A DNA stretch of 64,000 bases from Fontisphaera persica (GCF_024832785.1 NZ_CP116615.1:868001-932000); one strand, 5' to 3'; counted from the first letter of the stretch, positions 52,064 through 61,859 are shown. Notes: generated from the sequence alone by a model not told the origin. Translations and numbers: made by a program.

Positions 52064-53863
52064 TTATTGCAGGCGCTGTCTTAACTGGGCGAGCTGACGC
52101 AGGAGCGGCTCGGGGATTCGGTCGCCGTAATTTTTGTAATATTCCTCGATATTATTGACTTCGGCCAGCCAGCCTGATTTATCCACGGAAAGGAGTTCCT
52201 GGACGTCTTCGGCAGGCAGGTTAAGCCCGCTTAAGTCCAGGGCATCGGGGGTGGGAAGGTTGCCGATGGGGGTGGAGACGGCTTTGGCGGTACCTTCGAC
52301 TCTTTCGCAAATCCATTTGAGTACTCGGCCGTTTTCGCCGTAACCTGGCCAGAGCCATCTGTCGGTGTCACTCTTACGGAACCAGTTGACGAAATAGATT
52401 TTGGGTAATTTGGCAGGGTCTGTCTTTTGGGCGAAAGAGAGCCAGTGAGCAAAGTAGTCTGCCATGTTATAGCCGCAGAAGGGGAGCATGGCGAAAGGAT
52501 CGCGGCGGAGGACGCCGGCTTTGCCGAGAGCGGCGGCGGTAGTTTCGGAGCCGCAGGCAGAACCCAGGAAAACTCCATGTTCCCAACTGAGGGCTTCGTT
52601 GACCAAGGGGATGGTAGAGGGGCGGCGTCCGCCAAACAGGATGGCGGAAAGAGGAACGCCTTCGGGACGTTGCCAGTCTGGGTCAATGACGGGGCATTGG
52701 GCGGCGGGGGCGGTGAAGCGGGAATTAGGATGGGCGGCTTTGCGTCCGCAGCCGGGTTTCCATTCCTGACCCTGCCAGTCAATGGCGGAGGCAGGGGCCG
52801 GGACGCCCATATCTTCCCACCAGACGTCACCGTCGGGAGTAAGGGCGACGTTGGTAAAGATGGTATTGCGGTTAATGGTCGCGATGGCATTGGGGTTGGA
52901 GTTCTGGGAAGTACCCGGGGCCACGCCAAAGAAACCCGTTTCGGGGTTCATGGCGTAGAGGCGACCGTCCTGGCCGAGGCGAATCCAGGCGATGTCATCG
53001 CCCAGACAGGTGACTTTCCAGCCGGGCAAGGTGGGGCGCATCATGGCCAGATTGGTTTTGCCGCAGGCGCTGGGGAAGGCGGCAGCGATATAGTATTTTT
53101 TGCCTTGAGGGGAAGTGAGACAGAGAATGAGCATGTGTTCGGCCAGCCAGCCTTCGCGGCGGGCGGCAACGCTGGCGATGCGCAGGGCGAGGCATTTTTT
53201 GCCAAGCAAAGCGTTGCCACCATAGCCTGAGCCATAGGACCAGATGGAGGGGTCTTCGGGGAAATGGACGATGTATTTTTTGGCCGGGTCGGGTTCGCAA
53301 GGCCAGGGGACGTCGGTCTGGCCGGGTTTCAGGGGGGCGCCCACGGAATGGAGGCAGGGGATGAAGTCGCCGTCGCCGAGGGCCTGGAGCACTTCCCGGC
53401 CCATGCGGGTCATGATGCGCATGTTGGCGACGACGTAAGGGGAATCGGTGAGTTCGATGCCCACTTTACGGATGGGCGATTCCAAGGGGCCCATGGAGAA
53501 GGGGATGACGTACATGGTGCGCCCGGCCATGGAGCCTTGGAAGAGGCGCCGGAGGGTGTTCTTCATTTCGGCGGGGTCGGCCCAGTTGTTGTTGGGGCCG
53601 GCGTCCTCGCGGCGTGCGGAGCAGATGAAGGTGCGGTCTTCGACGCGCGCGACATCGCTGGGATGGGAGCGGGCGAGGAAGCAGCCGGGACGTTTGTCCG
53701 GGTTCAAACGGGTGAAGGTTCCGTTTTGCACCATGAGGTTGCAGAGGTGCGAATTTTCGGCTTCGGAACCATCGCACCAGTGGATTTGGGTGGGCTGGCA
53801 CAGTTGGGCCATTTCATTCACCCAGTGGAGGAGGCGTTGATTATGCGTCAGCGGTTGCGCCAT
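52064..53863 (-). CDS. pckG: Phosphoenolpyruvate carboxykinase (GTP)
   Basis: 599 residues, normal for the GTP-dependent class. Cytosolic enzyme that interconverts oxaloacetate + GTP and PEP + GDP + CO2 in gluconeogenesis. Visible: the P-loop kinase-1a motif FPSACGKTN (about 263), the metal/active-site lid region, CLGDDIAWI, and [15 protein letters not shown]. Residues EIPxG-type sites and [23 protein letters not shown] match PckG, not the ATP-type PckA. ATG 53863 is the only reasonable start. Confidence 0.96.
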   Translation of the reverse strand: MAQPLTHNQRLLHWVNEMAQLCQPTQIHWCDGSEAENSHLCNLMVQNGTFTRLNPDKRPGCFLARSHPSDVARVEDRTFICSARREDAGPNNNWADPAEMKNTLRRLFQGSMAGRTMYVIPFSMGPLESPIRKVGIELTDSPYVVANMRIMTRMGREVLQALGDGDFIPCLHSVGAPLKPGQTDVPWPCEPDPAKKYIVHFPEDPSIWSYGSGYGGNALLGKKCLALRIASVAARREGWLAEHMLILCLTSPQGKKYYIAAAFPSACGKTNLAMMRPTLPGWKVTCLGDDIAWIRLGQDGRLYAMNPETGFFGVAPGTSQNSNPNAIATINRNTIFTNVALTPDGDVWWEDMGVPAPASAIDWQGQEWKPGCGRKAAHPNSRFTAPAAQCPVIDPDWQRPEGVPLSAILFGGRRPSTIPLVNEALSWEHGVFLGSACGSETTAAALGKAGVLRRDPFAMLPFCGYNMADYFAHWLSFAQKTDPAKLPKIYFVNWFRKSDTDRWLWPGYGENGRVLKWICERVEGTAKAVSTPIGNLPTPDALDLSGLNLPAEDVQELLSVDKSGWLAEVNNIEEYYKNYGDRIPEPLLRQLAQLRQRLQ

Positions 53864-54076
53864 GGTCAGTTATTAGTTGCAGTATTATCTTAGTTACTTG
53901 GCAAAGGTACCGATGTCACTCATCAAAGACGGGATAAGTTAAGAAGTTGAGGCATCCTTGCCCAGAAAAATCTGCACGCGGCCGGAAGCACAAGGGAAAC
54001 GGAGAGGGGGAGGTGGCGAGCATCCGGCGGGTGGCTTTACAGGGGAAGTCACTGCGCCTATGTTGGCTGGGTGTTG

Positions 54077-55156
54077 ATGACGCAACGCAAACGGGTGGTG
54101 GTGGGCATGAGCGGCGGGGTGGATTCCTCCGCCGCGGCGGCGCTTTTGCTGGAGCAAGGGTATGAGGTCATCGGGGTGACGCTGAAGTTGTGGCCGCAGG
54201 ATTGTGTAAATCGGGCCGAGGACAAGTGTTGCGGGCCGCAAGCGGTGATGGATGCGCGGGCGGTGTGTCACCGGCTGGGGATTCCGTATTATCTGGTGGA
54301 CGAGGCGGAGGAGTTTCAGCGGCTGGTGATTCAGTACTTTGCGGAGGAGTACAAAGCTGGGCGGACACCCAATCCTTGCGTGATGTGCAACGAGCATTTG
54401 AAATTTGGGAATTTATTGCGCAAGGCGCGGGCGCTGGGGGCCGAGCAGGTGGCCACCGGGCATTATGCGCGGGTGCGGTGGGATGAGGGGACGGGGCGGC
54501 ACTGGCTGTTGCGCGGGCGGGATGCGCGGAAAGACCAGAGTTACTTTTTGTTCAGTTTGCGGCAGGAGCAGCTTGCCCATGTTTTGTTTCCGCTGGGGGA
54601 GCAGACCAAGGATGCCACGCGGGAAGTGGCCCGCGAGCGGCAGTTGAAGACGGCCGGCAAGGAGGAGAGCATGGAGATTTGTTTTGTGCCGGATCGGGAT
54701 TATGGGAAGTTTTTACGGGTGGCCGGGTTGGTGCAACCGCATCGCGGGGACATTGTGGATTTGCAGGGGCGCAAGGTGGGGGAGCATGAGGGGATAGAGT
54801 TTTACACCATAGGGCAGCGGAAGGGATTGCGGGTGTCGCATCCTACGCCGTTGTATGTGGTGGACTTGGACGCCGCAAATAATCGGGTGGTGGTGGGGGG
54901 GGCCGAGGCATTGGAGCGGCGGGAGCTGGTGGTGGAGCGGTGCAACTGGATTCCGTTTGCGGTGCCGCCGGAGCGCATGGAGGTGACGGCGAAGATTCGT
55001 TACAATCATCCCGGCGCGGCGGCGGTGGTGGAGCCGGCTCAGGATGGGACAGCGCGGGTGAGTTTTATAGAGCCGCAGCGCGCCATTACGCCGGGTCAGG
55101 CGTGTGTATTTTATCAGGGGGAAGTGGTGGTGGGGGGGGGCTGGATAAGACGGTGA
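54077..55156 (+). CDS. mnmA: tRNA-specific 2-thiouridylase MnmA
   Basis: 359 residues. Makes 2-thiouridine at position 34 of tRNA(Lys, Glu, Gln), using ATP and a persulfide donor. The PP-loop GMSGGVDSSAAAALL (about 9-23) activates the tRNA; catalytic Cys residues are in NPCVMCN (about 101) and EICFVPD (about 201); GHYARV, KDQSYFLF and the C-terminal PGQACVFYQGEVVVGGGWI are typical. GTG 54071 and TTG 54074 lie just upstream in frame; ATG 54077 is preferred. Confidence 0.96.
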   Translation: MTQRKRVVVGMSGGVDSSAAAALLLEQGYEVIGVTLKLWPQDCVNRAEDKCCGPQAVMDARAVCHRLGIPYYLVDEAEEFQRLVIQYFAEEYKAGRTPNPCVMCNEHLKFGNLLRKARALGAEQVATGHYARVRWDEGTGRHWLLRGRDARKDQSYFLFSLRQEQLAHVLFPLGEQTKDATREVARERQLKTAGKEESMEICFVPDRDYGKFLRVAGLVQPHRGDIVDLQGRKVGEHEGIEFYTIGQRKGLRVSHPTPLYVVDLDAANNRVVVGGAEALERRELVVERCNWIPFAVPPERMEVTAKIRYNHPGAAAVVEPAQDGTARVSFIEPQRAITPGQACVFYQGEVVVGGGWIRR

Positions 55157-55220
55157 AGGGCGCGTTGGGGTAGAGGGAGGTTGGGATAAGTGACTCCGCA
55201 CGTCTTGGTTATGTTTTTGC

Positions 55221-55260
55221 CCTCACCCTGGTCCTCTCCCCAAGGGAGAGGGGAAGGGGG
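55221..55260. repeat. REP-like intergenic palindrome
   Basis: CCTCTCCC (55233-55240) and GGGAGAGG (55244-55251) form an 8-base perfect stem with loop CAA, flanked by C-runs on the left and G-runs on the right that extend the symmetry. This pattern matches a widespread family of dispersed intergenic repeats in bacteria. It may also end mnmA transcription, though no T-run follows. Confidence 0.5.
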
Positions 55261-55376
55261 TTGCGGTGCGGATTTTGGTTTGGGGAGGCGGGGGCCGGAG
55301 AATCGAGGTGGGCGAGACCTATTCGCTTGCGCGGGGGCGAGGGGACGGGTACAACAGGCCAAAAATTTGAACGAAT

Positions 55377-57605
55377 ATGTCAACTGAAAGCGCCGTTTCA
55401 CCTGAGATTTTGCAGACGTTGCCTTCCGATGAAGTGCGCCAGATCATGTGGCGATTTGCCGAGCGTTATGATCTGGCGATGCTGGTGCAATCCACGCGGG
55501 CGGTGGCGCGGGGGCCGGTGGCGCGGCTGGTGGCGGCCGGGGGCCGCAACACGCATGAGTGGACGGAGGAGAAAAATAATTTGCTGAGCGTGTTTGATGC
55601 GGCAGGCATTACGGCGGCGTATCTGGAGCCGGAGTATGGCGGTTTCATTGAAGGGCCGAAGAATCTGGCGCTGGCGTTGATGGCCTTTGAATTGTCGTGG
55701 GTGGATGCGGGAGCGGCGACGTGCAGTCTGGCGGGGAATCTGGGGTTGTCGCCCATTCATGAGCGGGGCACGCCGGAGCAGCGGGAGAAATACATGAAGC
55801 TTTGCGCGCCGCCCAAGCCGGGGGAAAACCGGCAGCCGTGGCGGGCGGCGTTTGCGCTGACGGAGCCGCTGCCGTTTGTGGGGGTGGAGACGGGTTTGTT
55901 GAGCGGGAAGGTGCGGGTGGCGGAGTGGAAGGAGGGGGAGGAGCCTTTGTTGCAGGTGGACAAGCGCGGGCGGTTCATCACGAACATGGGTTTTGCCAAT
56001 GTGGTAACGGCGGCGGTGGATTCGGGGGATCCGCGGATCAAGGGCAGTTGCATGATCATTCTGGAGCAGAACGATCCGGGGATATTTGATCGGGGGGTGC
56101 CGACGCGCAAGCTGGTGCATCAGCTTTCTTCGACACGGGATCCGGTGTTCAGCTTGAAGGTGCCGGCGAGCCGGATTATTGGGGGATACACCATCAAGGA
56201 TGGGGTGATTGTGCCGAATTACAGCCACGGGGAGATTATTGAGGCGGTGTTCAGGCGGACGCGGGTGACAGTGGGGGTGATGACGTCGGCCAAGCTGCTG
56301 TCGGCGATTGAGCCGGTGATACGGTACCAGCGGACGCGCTTTCGTGGGGGCGAGGGGGATCCGGATTCGCCGCGCAACCAACTTGGCTTGCAGACGAAGG
56401 AGGATGTGGTGCAGCGGCTGGTGGACATCTGGGCGACGGGGGAGGCGAGTGCGTCGCTGGGGTTTGAGGCGGCGCGGTTGTTTGACACGCTGGATCCGCT
56501 GGAGCGGCGGAAAGACCAGTTGTTGAAGGAACAGAAAATTGAGGGGGGGCGCGCGCAGATGAAGTTCCTGGCGAAGGTGGGGGAACAGGCCATTGAACTG
56601 CTGGAGCTGGAGGCCAAGCCGGAGAAGGAGCGTGATGCCGCACGTTATGCGGCGTTGAAAGGGGATGAACTGGTGCAGTTTGTGTTGCTGGATTCCCTGG
56701 CCAACGTGCTCTGTCCGGCGTGCAAGTTGTGGAATACGGGCCACGGGGCGAACATGATGCGGGAGGCGGTGAGTCTGATGGGGGGGTATGGGGTGACCGA
56801 GGATTGCCCGGGATTTTTAGGGCATAAATGGATGGATGCGCAGTTGGAGGCGACTTATGAAGGGCCGGAGGCGGTGCAGCGGCGGCAGTTGTCCATCACC
56901 ATGACCAACGAGGTGTTTTTGGCGCAGTTCAAGCAGTGGATTCGGCAGATGCGGCGGATTGGCAGCCTGCATCCGGACACGGGGGCCTGCACGCTGGCGA
57001 CGGCGATGCAGATGTGGCTGTGGAGTCTGGAGCATTTGCAGAATGCGAAGGATGCGGAGGGCCGCAAGTTGTACCAGAGCAACCGGCATGGAGTGACCTT
57101 CCCGCTGGCGGACGCATTGTGCTGGTTGCTGGCGGCGCGGAGCTTCATTTTGGATGTGTTGGAGCTGGGGGCGCGGGGCGGGGAGCATCCGGCGGTGGCG
57201 CCGGGGCTGCCGGGATTGCTGCGGTTCATGAAAGACCTGTGCCATGTGCAGTGCGCGCGGGCGGCGGGAGAGGTGGGGCGGATTTGCGCGGAGCTGGTGT
57301 TTGGTTACAACCGGCATCCGGAGTGGACGCCCGAGGCGTGCCAGCGGTGTTATCTGGAGGAAGACTTGCAGGCGTTGGAGTCGGTGATTGCGGGCATTGC
57401 GGGGAGTGCGCCGGAGGTGACGCCGGCGGGGGAAACGCATCCGTTAAAGGCCGGGCCGTGTGTTTGCACCGAGGGATTGGAAGGGTTCATCCGGCTGCGC
57501 ATCCGGCTGGACGGGTGTCTAACGGGGGCGCGGCTGGCCAAGGACCAGGCGGCGGCGGCTTTGACGAAAGTGATGATTCCCGAGGCGCTGGATTATCCGG
57601 CCTGA
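55377..57605 (+). CDS. Acyl-CoA dehydrogenase family protein
   Basis: 742 residues, longer than ordinary acyl-CoA dehydrogenases (about 380-600). Flavoprotein-fold landmarks: AAYLEPEYGGFIEGPK in the N-terminal helical domain, AFALTEPLPFVG at the FAD-binding beta domain, RRTRVTVGVMTSAKLLSAIEPVIRYQRTRF, then EAVSLMGGYGVTEDCPGF close to the active-site region of the C-terminal helical domain. The extra C-terminal part (about 600-742) is also seen in long ACADs of Planctomycetes and Verrucomicrobia. Substrate and electron acceptor are unknown. Nothing adjacent is a beta-oxidation gene. Confidence 0.85.
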   Translation: MSTESAVSPEILQTLPSDEVRQIMWRFAERYDLAMLVQSTRAVARGPVARLVAAGGRNTHEWTEEKNNLLSVFDAAGITAAYLEPEYGGFIEGPKNLALALMAFELSWVDAGAATCSLAGNLGLSPIHERGTPEQREKYMKLCAPPKPGENRQPWRAAFALTEPLPFVGVETGLLSGKVRVAEWKEGEEPLLQVDKRGRFITNMGFANVVTAAVDSGDPRIKGSCMIILEQNDPGIFDRGVPTRKLVHQLSSTRDPVFSLKVPASRIIGGYTIKDGVIVPNYSHGEIIEAVFRRTRVTVGVMTSAKLLSAIEPVIRYQRTRFRGGEGDPDSPRNQLGLQTKEDVVQRLVDIWATGEASASLGFEAARLFDTLDPLERRKDQLLKEQKIEGGRAQMKFLAKVGEQAIELLELEAKPEKERDAARYAALKGDELVQFVLLDSLANVLCPACKLWNTGHGANMMREAVSLMGGYGVTEDCPGFLGHKWMDAQLEATYEGPEAVQRRQLSITMTNEVFLAQFKQWIRQMRRIGSLHPDTGACTLATAMQMWLWSLEHLQNAKDAEGRKLYQSNRHGVTFPLADALCWLLAARSFILDVLELGARGGEHPAVAPGLPGLLRFMKDLCHVQCARAAGEVGRICAELVFGYNRHPEWTPEACQRCYLEEDLQALESVIAGIAGSAPEVTPAGETHPLKAGPCVCTEGLEGFIRLRIRLDGCLTGARLAKDQAAAALTKVMIPEALDYPA

Positions 57606-57925
57606 GTCGGCGATTGGCGAAGCCCGGAGCGGTTGAGTGGTTTTGAGGGGGCAGCGCGCGGCGGCGGTGGCGCTGGGCGTGCTGACGGCCTTCATGGATT
57701 GATTTTGGGTCTTGGCGGCTTGCTGGAGGTTGGCGCATGCCGGCCCAAGACATTTCCCTTTTAGGTGGAGGTGAGGAGAAGCACAGGAGGGAGGCGGGGC
57801 GGGGAGAGGTCGTGTCTGCCGGCGATTCAAGCGATGCAGCATCTTTCGAGGAGTGTAGGCATTTTTTGGGGGGGATAACCATAATCAAGACTTGGCAGGG
57901 GGCAGGAATATCCCTAGTGTGAAGG
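57606..57925. other. Non-coding stretch before the sugar-catabolism operon
   Basis: The 401-base gap holds no supported gene; a 61-codon frame at 57737 has no recognisable features. G-rich runs occur, and the right end contains the folded element at 57926-57977. A promoter for the downstream operon must lie here but I cannot point to a clear one. Confidence 0.4.
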
Positions 57926-57977
57926 GCAACAGCCTCGCCTGAGAGACCTTTCCCGGAAAGGAAAGGCATGCTGTTGC
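57926..57977 (+). ncRNA. Nested stem-loop, candidate cis-regulatory RNA in an operon leader
   Basis: Outer stem GCAACAGC (57926-57933) with GCTGTTGC (57970-57977), an inner GCCT/AGGC stem (57937-57940, 57964-57967) and a terminal hairpin CCTTT-CCCGG-AAAGG (57947-57961), leaving the unpaired box GAGAGA. It ends 29 bases before the ATG of the oxidoreductase gene, with GAGGG as the ribosome-binding site after it. I recognise no known riboswitch class. Confidence 0.45.
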
Positions 57978-58006
57978 TTTCCATAATCGTGGTTTGAGGG
58001 TCAAAC

Positions 58007-59038
58007 ATGCATGAATTGAGTTTTGCGATTTTAGGCACAGGGTTCTGGGCGCGTTATCAACTGGCGGCGTGGCAGGAGTTGCCGGGGGCTCGGTGCGTGG
58101 CGTTATACAACCGGACGGTATCCAAGGCGGAGGCCTTGGCGCGGGAGTTTGGGATACCGTCAGTGTATGGGGACGTGGAGGAGTTGTTGCGCAAGGAGCG
58201 GGTGGACTTTGTGGACATCATCACGGACGTCAGCACCCACCGTGCGTTTGTGGAGCTGGCGGCGCGGCATGGGCGGGCGGTGATTTGCCAGAAGCCGATG
58301 GCGCCCACGCTGAAGGATGCGGAAGCGATGGTGGAAGGATGCGCGGCGGCGGGGGTGCCGTTGTTTGTGCATGAAAACTGGCGGTGGCAGACGCCGTTGC
58401 GGGCGTTGAAAAAGGTGTTGGCGAGCGGGGTGGTTGGGCGGGTGTTTCGGGCGCGGGTGACGTACAGCAACAGCTTTCCAGTTTTCGACAATCAACCGTT
58501 TCTGAAGGAGGTGGAGCAGTTCATCCTGATGGATATAGGGACGCACATATTGGACACCACACGGATGTTGTTTGGGGAGGCGCGGCGGCTATGTGCGCGC
58601 ACGACCCGGGTGCGGCCGGACATCCGGGGGGAGGACGTGGCCACGGTGATGCTGGACATGGTGTCAGGGGCCACGGTGGTGTGTGAGATGAGCTATGCGA
58701 GCCGGCTGGAGGAGGAGCGTTTTCCGGAAACTTATGTGCTGGTGGAGGGGGCGGAAGGTTCGGTGGAGCTGGCGCCGGATTACTGGATTCGCGTGACGAC
58801 ACGGGAGGGGACGATGGCGCGGCGGCATCCGCCGCCGTATTTTGCGTGGGCGGATGCGCGTTATGCGCTGGCGCAGACGGCGGGGGTGGCGTGCAATGCG
58901 AATCTGTTGATGGCGTTGCGCGGCGAGGGGGCGGCCGAGACAACGGGGGCGGACAATCTGAAGACGTTGCGGCTGGTGTTTGCGGCTTATGAGTCGGCGA
59001 GCAGCGGGCAGGCGGTGAGTTTGCCGGTGGGAGAGTAA
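58007..59038 (+). CDS. Gfo/Idh/MocA-family oxidoreductase, candidate sugar dehydrogenase
   Basis: 343 residues, cytoplasmic. Rossmann start SFAILGTGFWARYQLAAW; VICQKPMAPT carries the conserved Lys (QKP in place of the usual EKP); VFVHENWRWQTPLRAL, MDIGTHILDTTRML with the catalytic His are present. GAGGG at six bases before ATG 58007. First gene of a probable operon with an ApnO-like protein, a TIM-barrel protein and a pentose-type ABC importer. D-apiose dehydrogenase (ApsD) belongs to this superfamily, but so do dozens of other sugar dehydrogenases. Confidence 0.87.
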   Translation: MHELSFAILGTGFWARYQLAAWQELPGARCVALYNRTVSKAEALAREFGIPSVYGDVEELLRKERVDFVDIITDVSTHRAFVELAARHGRAVICQKPMAPTLKDAEAMVEGCAAAGVPLFVHENWRWQTPLRALKKVLASGVVGRVFRARVTYSNSFPVFDNQPFLKEVEQFILMDIGTHILDTTRMLFGEARRLCARTTRVRPDIRGEDVATVMLDMVSGATVVCEMSYASRLEEERFPETYVLVEGAEGSVELAPDYWIRVTTREGTMARRHPPPYFAWADARYALAQTAGVACNANLLMALRGEGAAETTGADNLKTLRLVFAAYESASSGQAVSLPVGE

Positions 59039-59072
59039 CGGACGGGAGCGAGGAGTGATAAAAGAAGGATTT

Positions 59073-59924
59073 ATGAGAAACGTCGCATTGATAGGGGCGG
59101 GTGGCAAGATGGGCTGCCGGATTACGGATCATTTGAAGGATCATCCGGCGTATGCGCTGCGGTATGTGGAATGCAGCGAGCGCGGGGTGGCGAATCTGGC
59201 GGCGCGTGGGGTGGTTCCCACGCCGATGGAGGAGGCGGTGCCGGGGGCGGACGCGGTGATTCTGGCGGTGCCGGACAAGTTATTGGGCAAGGTATCGCAT
59301 CAGGTGGCGCCGTTGATGAAGAGCGGGGCGCTGATGATCACGCTGGATCCGGCGGCGGCGCACGCGGGGGAGCTGCCGGAGCGGGAGGACATCAGCATCT
59401 TTGTGACGCATCCGTGTCATCCCAGTGTGTTTGACTATGAGGAGGATGCCGAGGCGCGGGCGGACTTTTTTGGCGGGGTGAAGGCGCGGATGCCGATTGT
59501 GTGCGCGTTGCTGCGCGGGCCGGAGGAGCATTACGCGTTGGGGGAGGCGATGGCACGGGACTTTTTTGCGCCGGTGACACGGTCGCATCGCATCACGGTG
59601 GAGCAGATGGCGATGTTGGAGCCGGCGATGGCGGAGACGGCGGGGATTGCGCTAATCATGGCCTTGCGGGAGGCGCTGGAGGAGGTGGTGCGGCGGGGGG
59701 TGCCGCGGGCGGCGGCGGAGGACTTTTTGTACGGGCACATCAAGGTGCCGTTAGGGATAGCGTTTGAGCGGGTGGATTTTCCGTTTTCGGACGGGGCCAA
59801 GCTGATTGCGATGTATGGGCGGGAGCGCATTTTCAAGCCGGATTGGAAGCGGATATTTGAGCCGGAGGATGTGAAGGCGCAGGTGCGGGCGATTGTGGAG
59901 GGACAAATCAAGCCCAAGGAGTGA
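59073..59924 (+). CDS. 6-phosphogluconate dehydrogenase-like oxidoreductase, related to D-apionate oxidoisomerase
   Basis: 283 residues. ATG 59073 follows AGAAGGA and gives the canonical MRNVALIGAGGKMGCRITDHL nucleotide-binding start; GTG 59055 is less likely. The region GADAVILAVPDKLLGKV, then FVTHPCHPSVFD and the all-helical C-terminal half with MAMLEPAMAETAGIALIMALREALEEVVRRGVP and FLYGHIKVPLGIAF resemble the group annotated as phosphogluconate dehydrogenase C-terminal domain proteins. As I recall, ApnO, the D-apionate oxidoisomerase, belongs to this group. Function is a family-level inference. Confidence 0.7.
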   Translation: MRNVALIGAGGKMGCRITDHLKDHPAYALRYVECSERGVANLAARGVVPTPMEEAVPGADAVILAVPDKLLGKVSHQVAPLMKSGALMITLDPAAAHAGELPEREDISIFVTHPCHPSVFDYEEDAEARADFFGGVKARMPIVCALLRGPEEHYALGEAMARDFFAPVTRSHRITVEQMAMLEPAMAETAGIALIMALREALEEVVRRGVPRAAAEDFLYGHIKVPLGIAFERVDFPFSDGAKLIAMYGRERIFKPDWKRIFEPEDVKAQVRAIVEGQIKPKE

Positions 59925-59938
59925 GGCGGGGGCAGGCG

Positions 59939-60751
59939 ATGAAACTGGGCATCGGTTCATACACGTATCCGTATTCCGTGGCCGGCAGCGCGGGAGGGGG
60001 GCGGCGGTTGACGGCGCTGGGGGTGGTGGAGCGGGCGCGGCGGTTGGGGGTGAGGGTGGTTCAATTCTGTGACAACCTGCCGTTGACGGGGTTGAGCGAA
60101 GCGGAGCTGGCGCAGTTTGAAACGGCGGTGCGTGAGGCGGGGTTGGCAGTGGAGTTGGGCACGCGCGGGCTGGGGGATGCGGAGGGTTTGCGGCGGCATC
60201 TGGAGCTGGCGGTGCGGCTGGGGACGCCCTTTGTGCGACTGGTGGTGGATGGCGGGGGGTATGAGCCTTCGCCGGGGGAGTGTGTGGCACGGTTGCGGGA
60301 GTGGCTGCCGGAATTCAGGGCGGCGGGGGTGAAGCTGGCCCTGGAGAATCATGACCGGTTCACGTGCCGGATGCTGGAGCAGATCATTCAGCAAACGGAT
60401 CCGGAGTGGGTGGGGATTTGTCTGGACACGGTCAATTCCTTTGGGGCGCTGGAGGGGCCGGAGGTGGTGGTGAGCCGGCTGGCGCGCTATACGTTGAATT
60501 TGCATCTGAAGGATTTTGTGATTCGGCGCGTGCCCAATCAGTTGGGCTTTGTGGTGCGGGGTTGTCCGGTGGGGGAGGGGCGTCTGGATGTGCCGTGGGT
60601 GTTGGGGCAGTTGCGGGAGGCGGGGCGGGATGTCAACGCGATTATTGAATTGTGGACGAGCCTGGAAGAGGCGGCGGCGGACGCCTGGACGGTGGAGGAG
60701 GCATGGGCGGAAGCGAGCGTGCGATATGCGCGGCAATGGATTGAACAATGA
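59939..60751 (+). CDS. Xylose-isomerase-like TIM-barrel protein
   Basis: 270 residues, cytoplasmic. KLGIGSYTYPYSVA, VRVVQFCDNLPLTGL, FVRLVVDGGGYE, GVKLALENHDRFTCRMLEQII (first metal ligand Glu), VGICLDTVNSFGALEGPEVVV (Asp), LNLHLKDF (His) and NAIIELWTSLEE (last Glu) give a complete metal-site set of the sugar phosphate isomerase/epimerase family. ATG 59939 is preferred over GTG 59921. 3-Oxo-isoapionate decarboxylase and several keto-sugar isomerases belong to this fold. Its stop overlaps an in-frame ATG of the next gene (ATGA at 60748). Confidence 0.82.
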   Translation: MKLGIGSYTYPYSVAGSAGGGRRLTALGVVERARRLGVRVVQFCDNLPLTGLSEAELAQFETAVREAGLAVELGTRGLGDAEGLRRHLELAVRLGTPFVRLVVDGGGYEPSPGECVARLREWLPEFRAAGVKLALENHDRFTCRMLEQIIQQTDPEWVGICLDTVNSFGALEGPEVVVSRLARYTLNLHLKDFVIRRVPNQLGFVVRGCPVGEGRLDVPWVLGQLREAGRDVNAIIELWTSLEEAAADAWTVEEAWAEASVRYARQWIEQ

Positions 60752-60768
60752 GGAAGGAGTTCGGCAAG

Positions 60769-61854
60769 ATGCAAGGTGAAATCAACGAAAAACCCATGAA
60801 GCAAAACGACACATTGGGGCAGCGCGTTGGGGCTGCCACGAGAAGAAAAACGCCATGGATGATGCTTTGGATTTGCGCCGCGCTGGCGGGGTTGTGGGTG
60901 GCGGGCGGTGGCTGCCAGAAATCCGACTCAAATCAAGCCGGGGGCCAGCCGGGGATGACGATTGGAGTTTCTTTTGAGACGTTGCAGACGGAGTTTTGGG
61001 TGGCGGCGCTGGGTGCGTTCAAGGCGGAATGCGGGCGGCGCAACATCAAGATGATTCAAGCGATAGCGGACGGGGATGCCAACCGGCAAATTGAGCAGGT
61101 GCGCAACTTCATCACGCGGAAGGTGGACGGAATTGTGATGGTGCCCAAGGATGCGAAGGCGTGTTTGCCAATCATCAAGGCGGCCAACGCGGCCAACATC
61201 CCGATGGTGTTGTTCAATCGCCCGCCGGAGAAGAGTGAGGCGCGTTCGGTGGCGGTGGTGGCGGACAACTTTGAACTGACGCGGGAGACGGTGCGGTGGA
61301 TGATTGGGGAGGCGCGGAAAACGGGGCGGAAACACAAGGCGATGGTGCTTATTGGGGATTTGGGGGACATAAATGCGATTGGGAGGCGTGATGGTTTCGA
61401 CGCTGCGGTGAAGGAGGCGCCGGAGGTGATTGAGGTGGTGGCGCGGATACCGACGGAGTGGAGCCAGGAAAAAGCGCAAGCGGGGGTGGTGAACGCGTTT
61501 CAGGCGAATCCTGACATCAGCTTCATCTTCACGTCGTCGGATTCTTTGCTGCCGAGCATCGTGTCGGCGTTGAAGGCGACGGGGCGGTACAAGAAGGCGG
61601 GGGAACCGGGGCATGTGATACTGGGCGGATTTGACGGGGATGCGACGGCGTACCAGATGCTGGTGGAGGGGTATTTGGATGCGACCGGGGTGCAGGATGT
61701 GTATTTCGAGGTGAAGGCGTGTTTGCAGGCGATAGAGGATTTGCGAGGGGGGAAGGTGGTGCCGGAGGTCATCAAGGACCCTGGTTTTGTGATTCATCAA
61801 GGCAATCTCAAGGAGATGGCGCCGCGGATGTGGGGCGCGAACGTCAAGCGATAG
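60769..61854 (+). CDS. Sugar ABC importer substrate-binding lipoprotein, ribose type
   Basis: 361 residues, periplasmic-binding protein of the RbsB/Peripla_BP_4 group, anchored by a lipobox (WVAGGGC, Cys near 49) after a basic n-region. Motifs: TIGVSFETLQTEFWVAALGAFKAE, MIQAIADGDANRQIEQVRNFITRKVDGIVMVPKD, GDINAIGRRDGFDAA, VILGGFDGDATAYQML. ATG 60769 is chosen because GGAAGGAG (60752-60759) is positioned nine bases upstream; ATG 60748 overlaps the previous stop and is also possible. It would capture the sugar for the following permease and ATPase. Confidence 0.85.
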   Translation: MQGEINEKPMKQNDTLGQRVGAATRRKTPWMMLWICAALAGLWVAGGGCQKSDSNQAGGQPGMTIGVSFETLQTEFWVAALGAFKAECGRRNIKMIQAIADGDANRQIEQVRNFITRKVDGIVMVPKDAKACLPIIKAANAANIPMVLFNRPPEKSEARSVAVVADNFELTRETVRWMIGEARKTGRKHKAMVLIGDLGDINAIGRRDGFDAAVKEAPEVIEVVARIPTEWSQEKAQAGVVNAFQANPDISFIFTSSDSLLPSIVSALKATGRYKKAGEPGHVILGGFDGDATAYQMLVEGYLDATGVQDVYFEVKACLQAIEDLRGGKVVPEVIKDPGFVIHQGNLKEMAPRMWGANVKR

Positions 61855-61859
61855 GGGTT

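Noticed and set aside
57737-57922. 61-codon plus-strand frame before the sugar operon
   Set aside because: No recognisable features; G-rich stretch gives chance frames; overlaps the likely promoter region.
57926-57977. Glycine, thiamine or cobalamin riboswitch
   Set aside because: The GAGAGA box is suggestive, but the downstream conserved segments of those classes are missing and the pairing pattern differs.
61719-61859. Earlier start for the sugar permease
   Set aside because: It would run inside the binding-protein gene; ATG 61860 has AGGGG just upstream and gives the normal family N-terminus.
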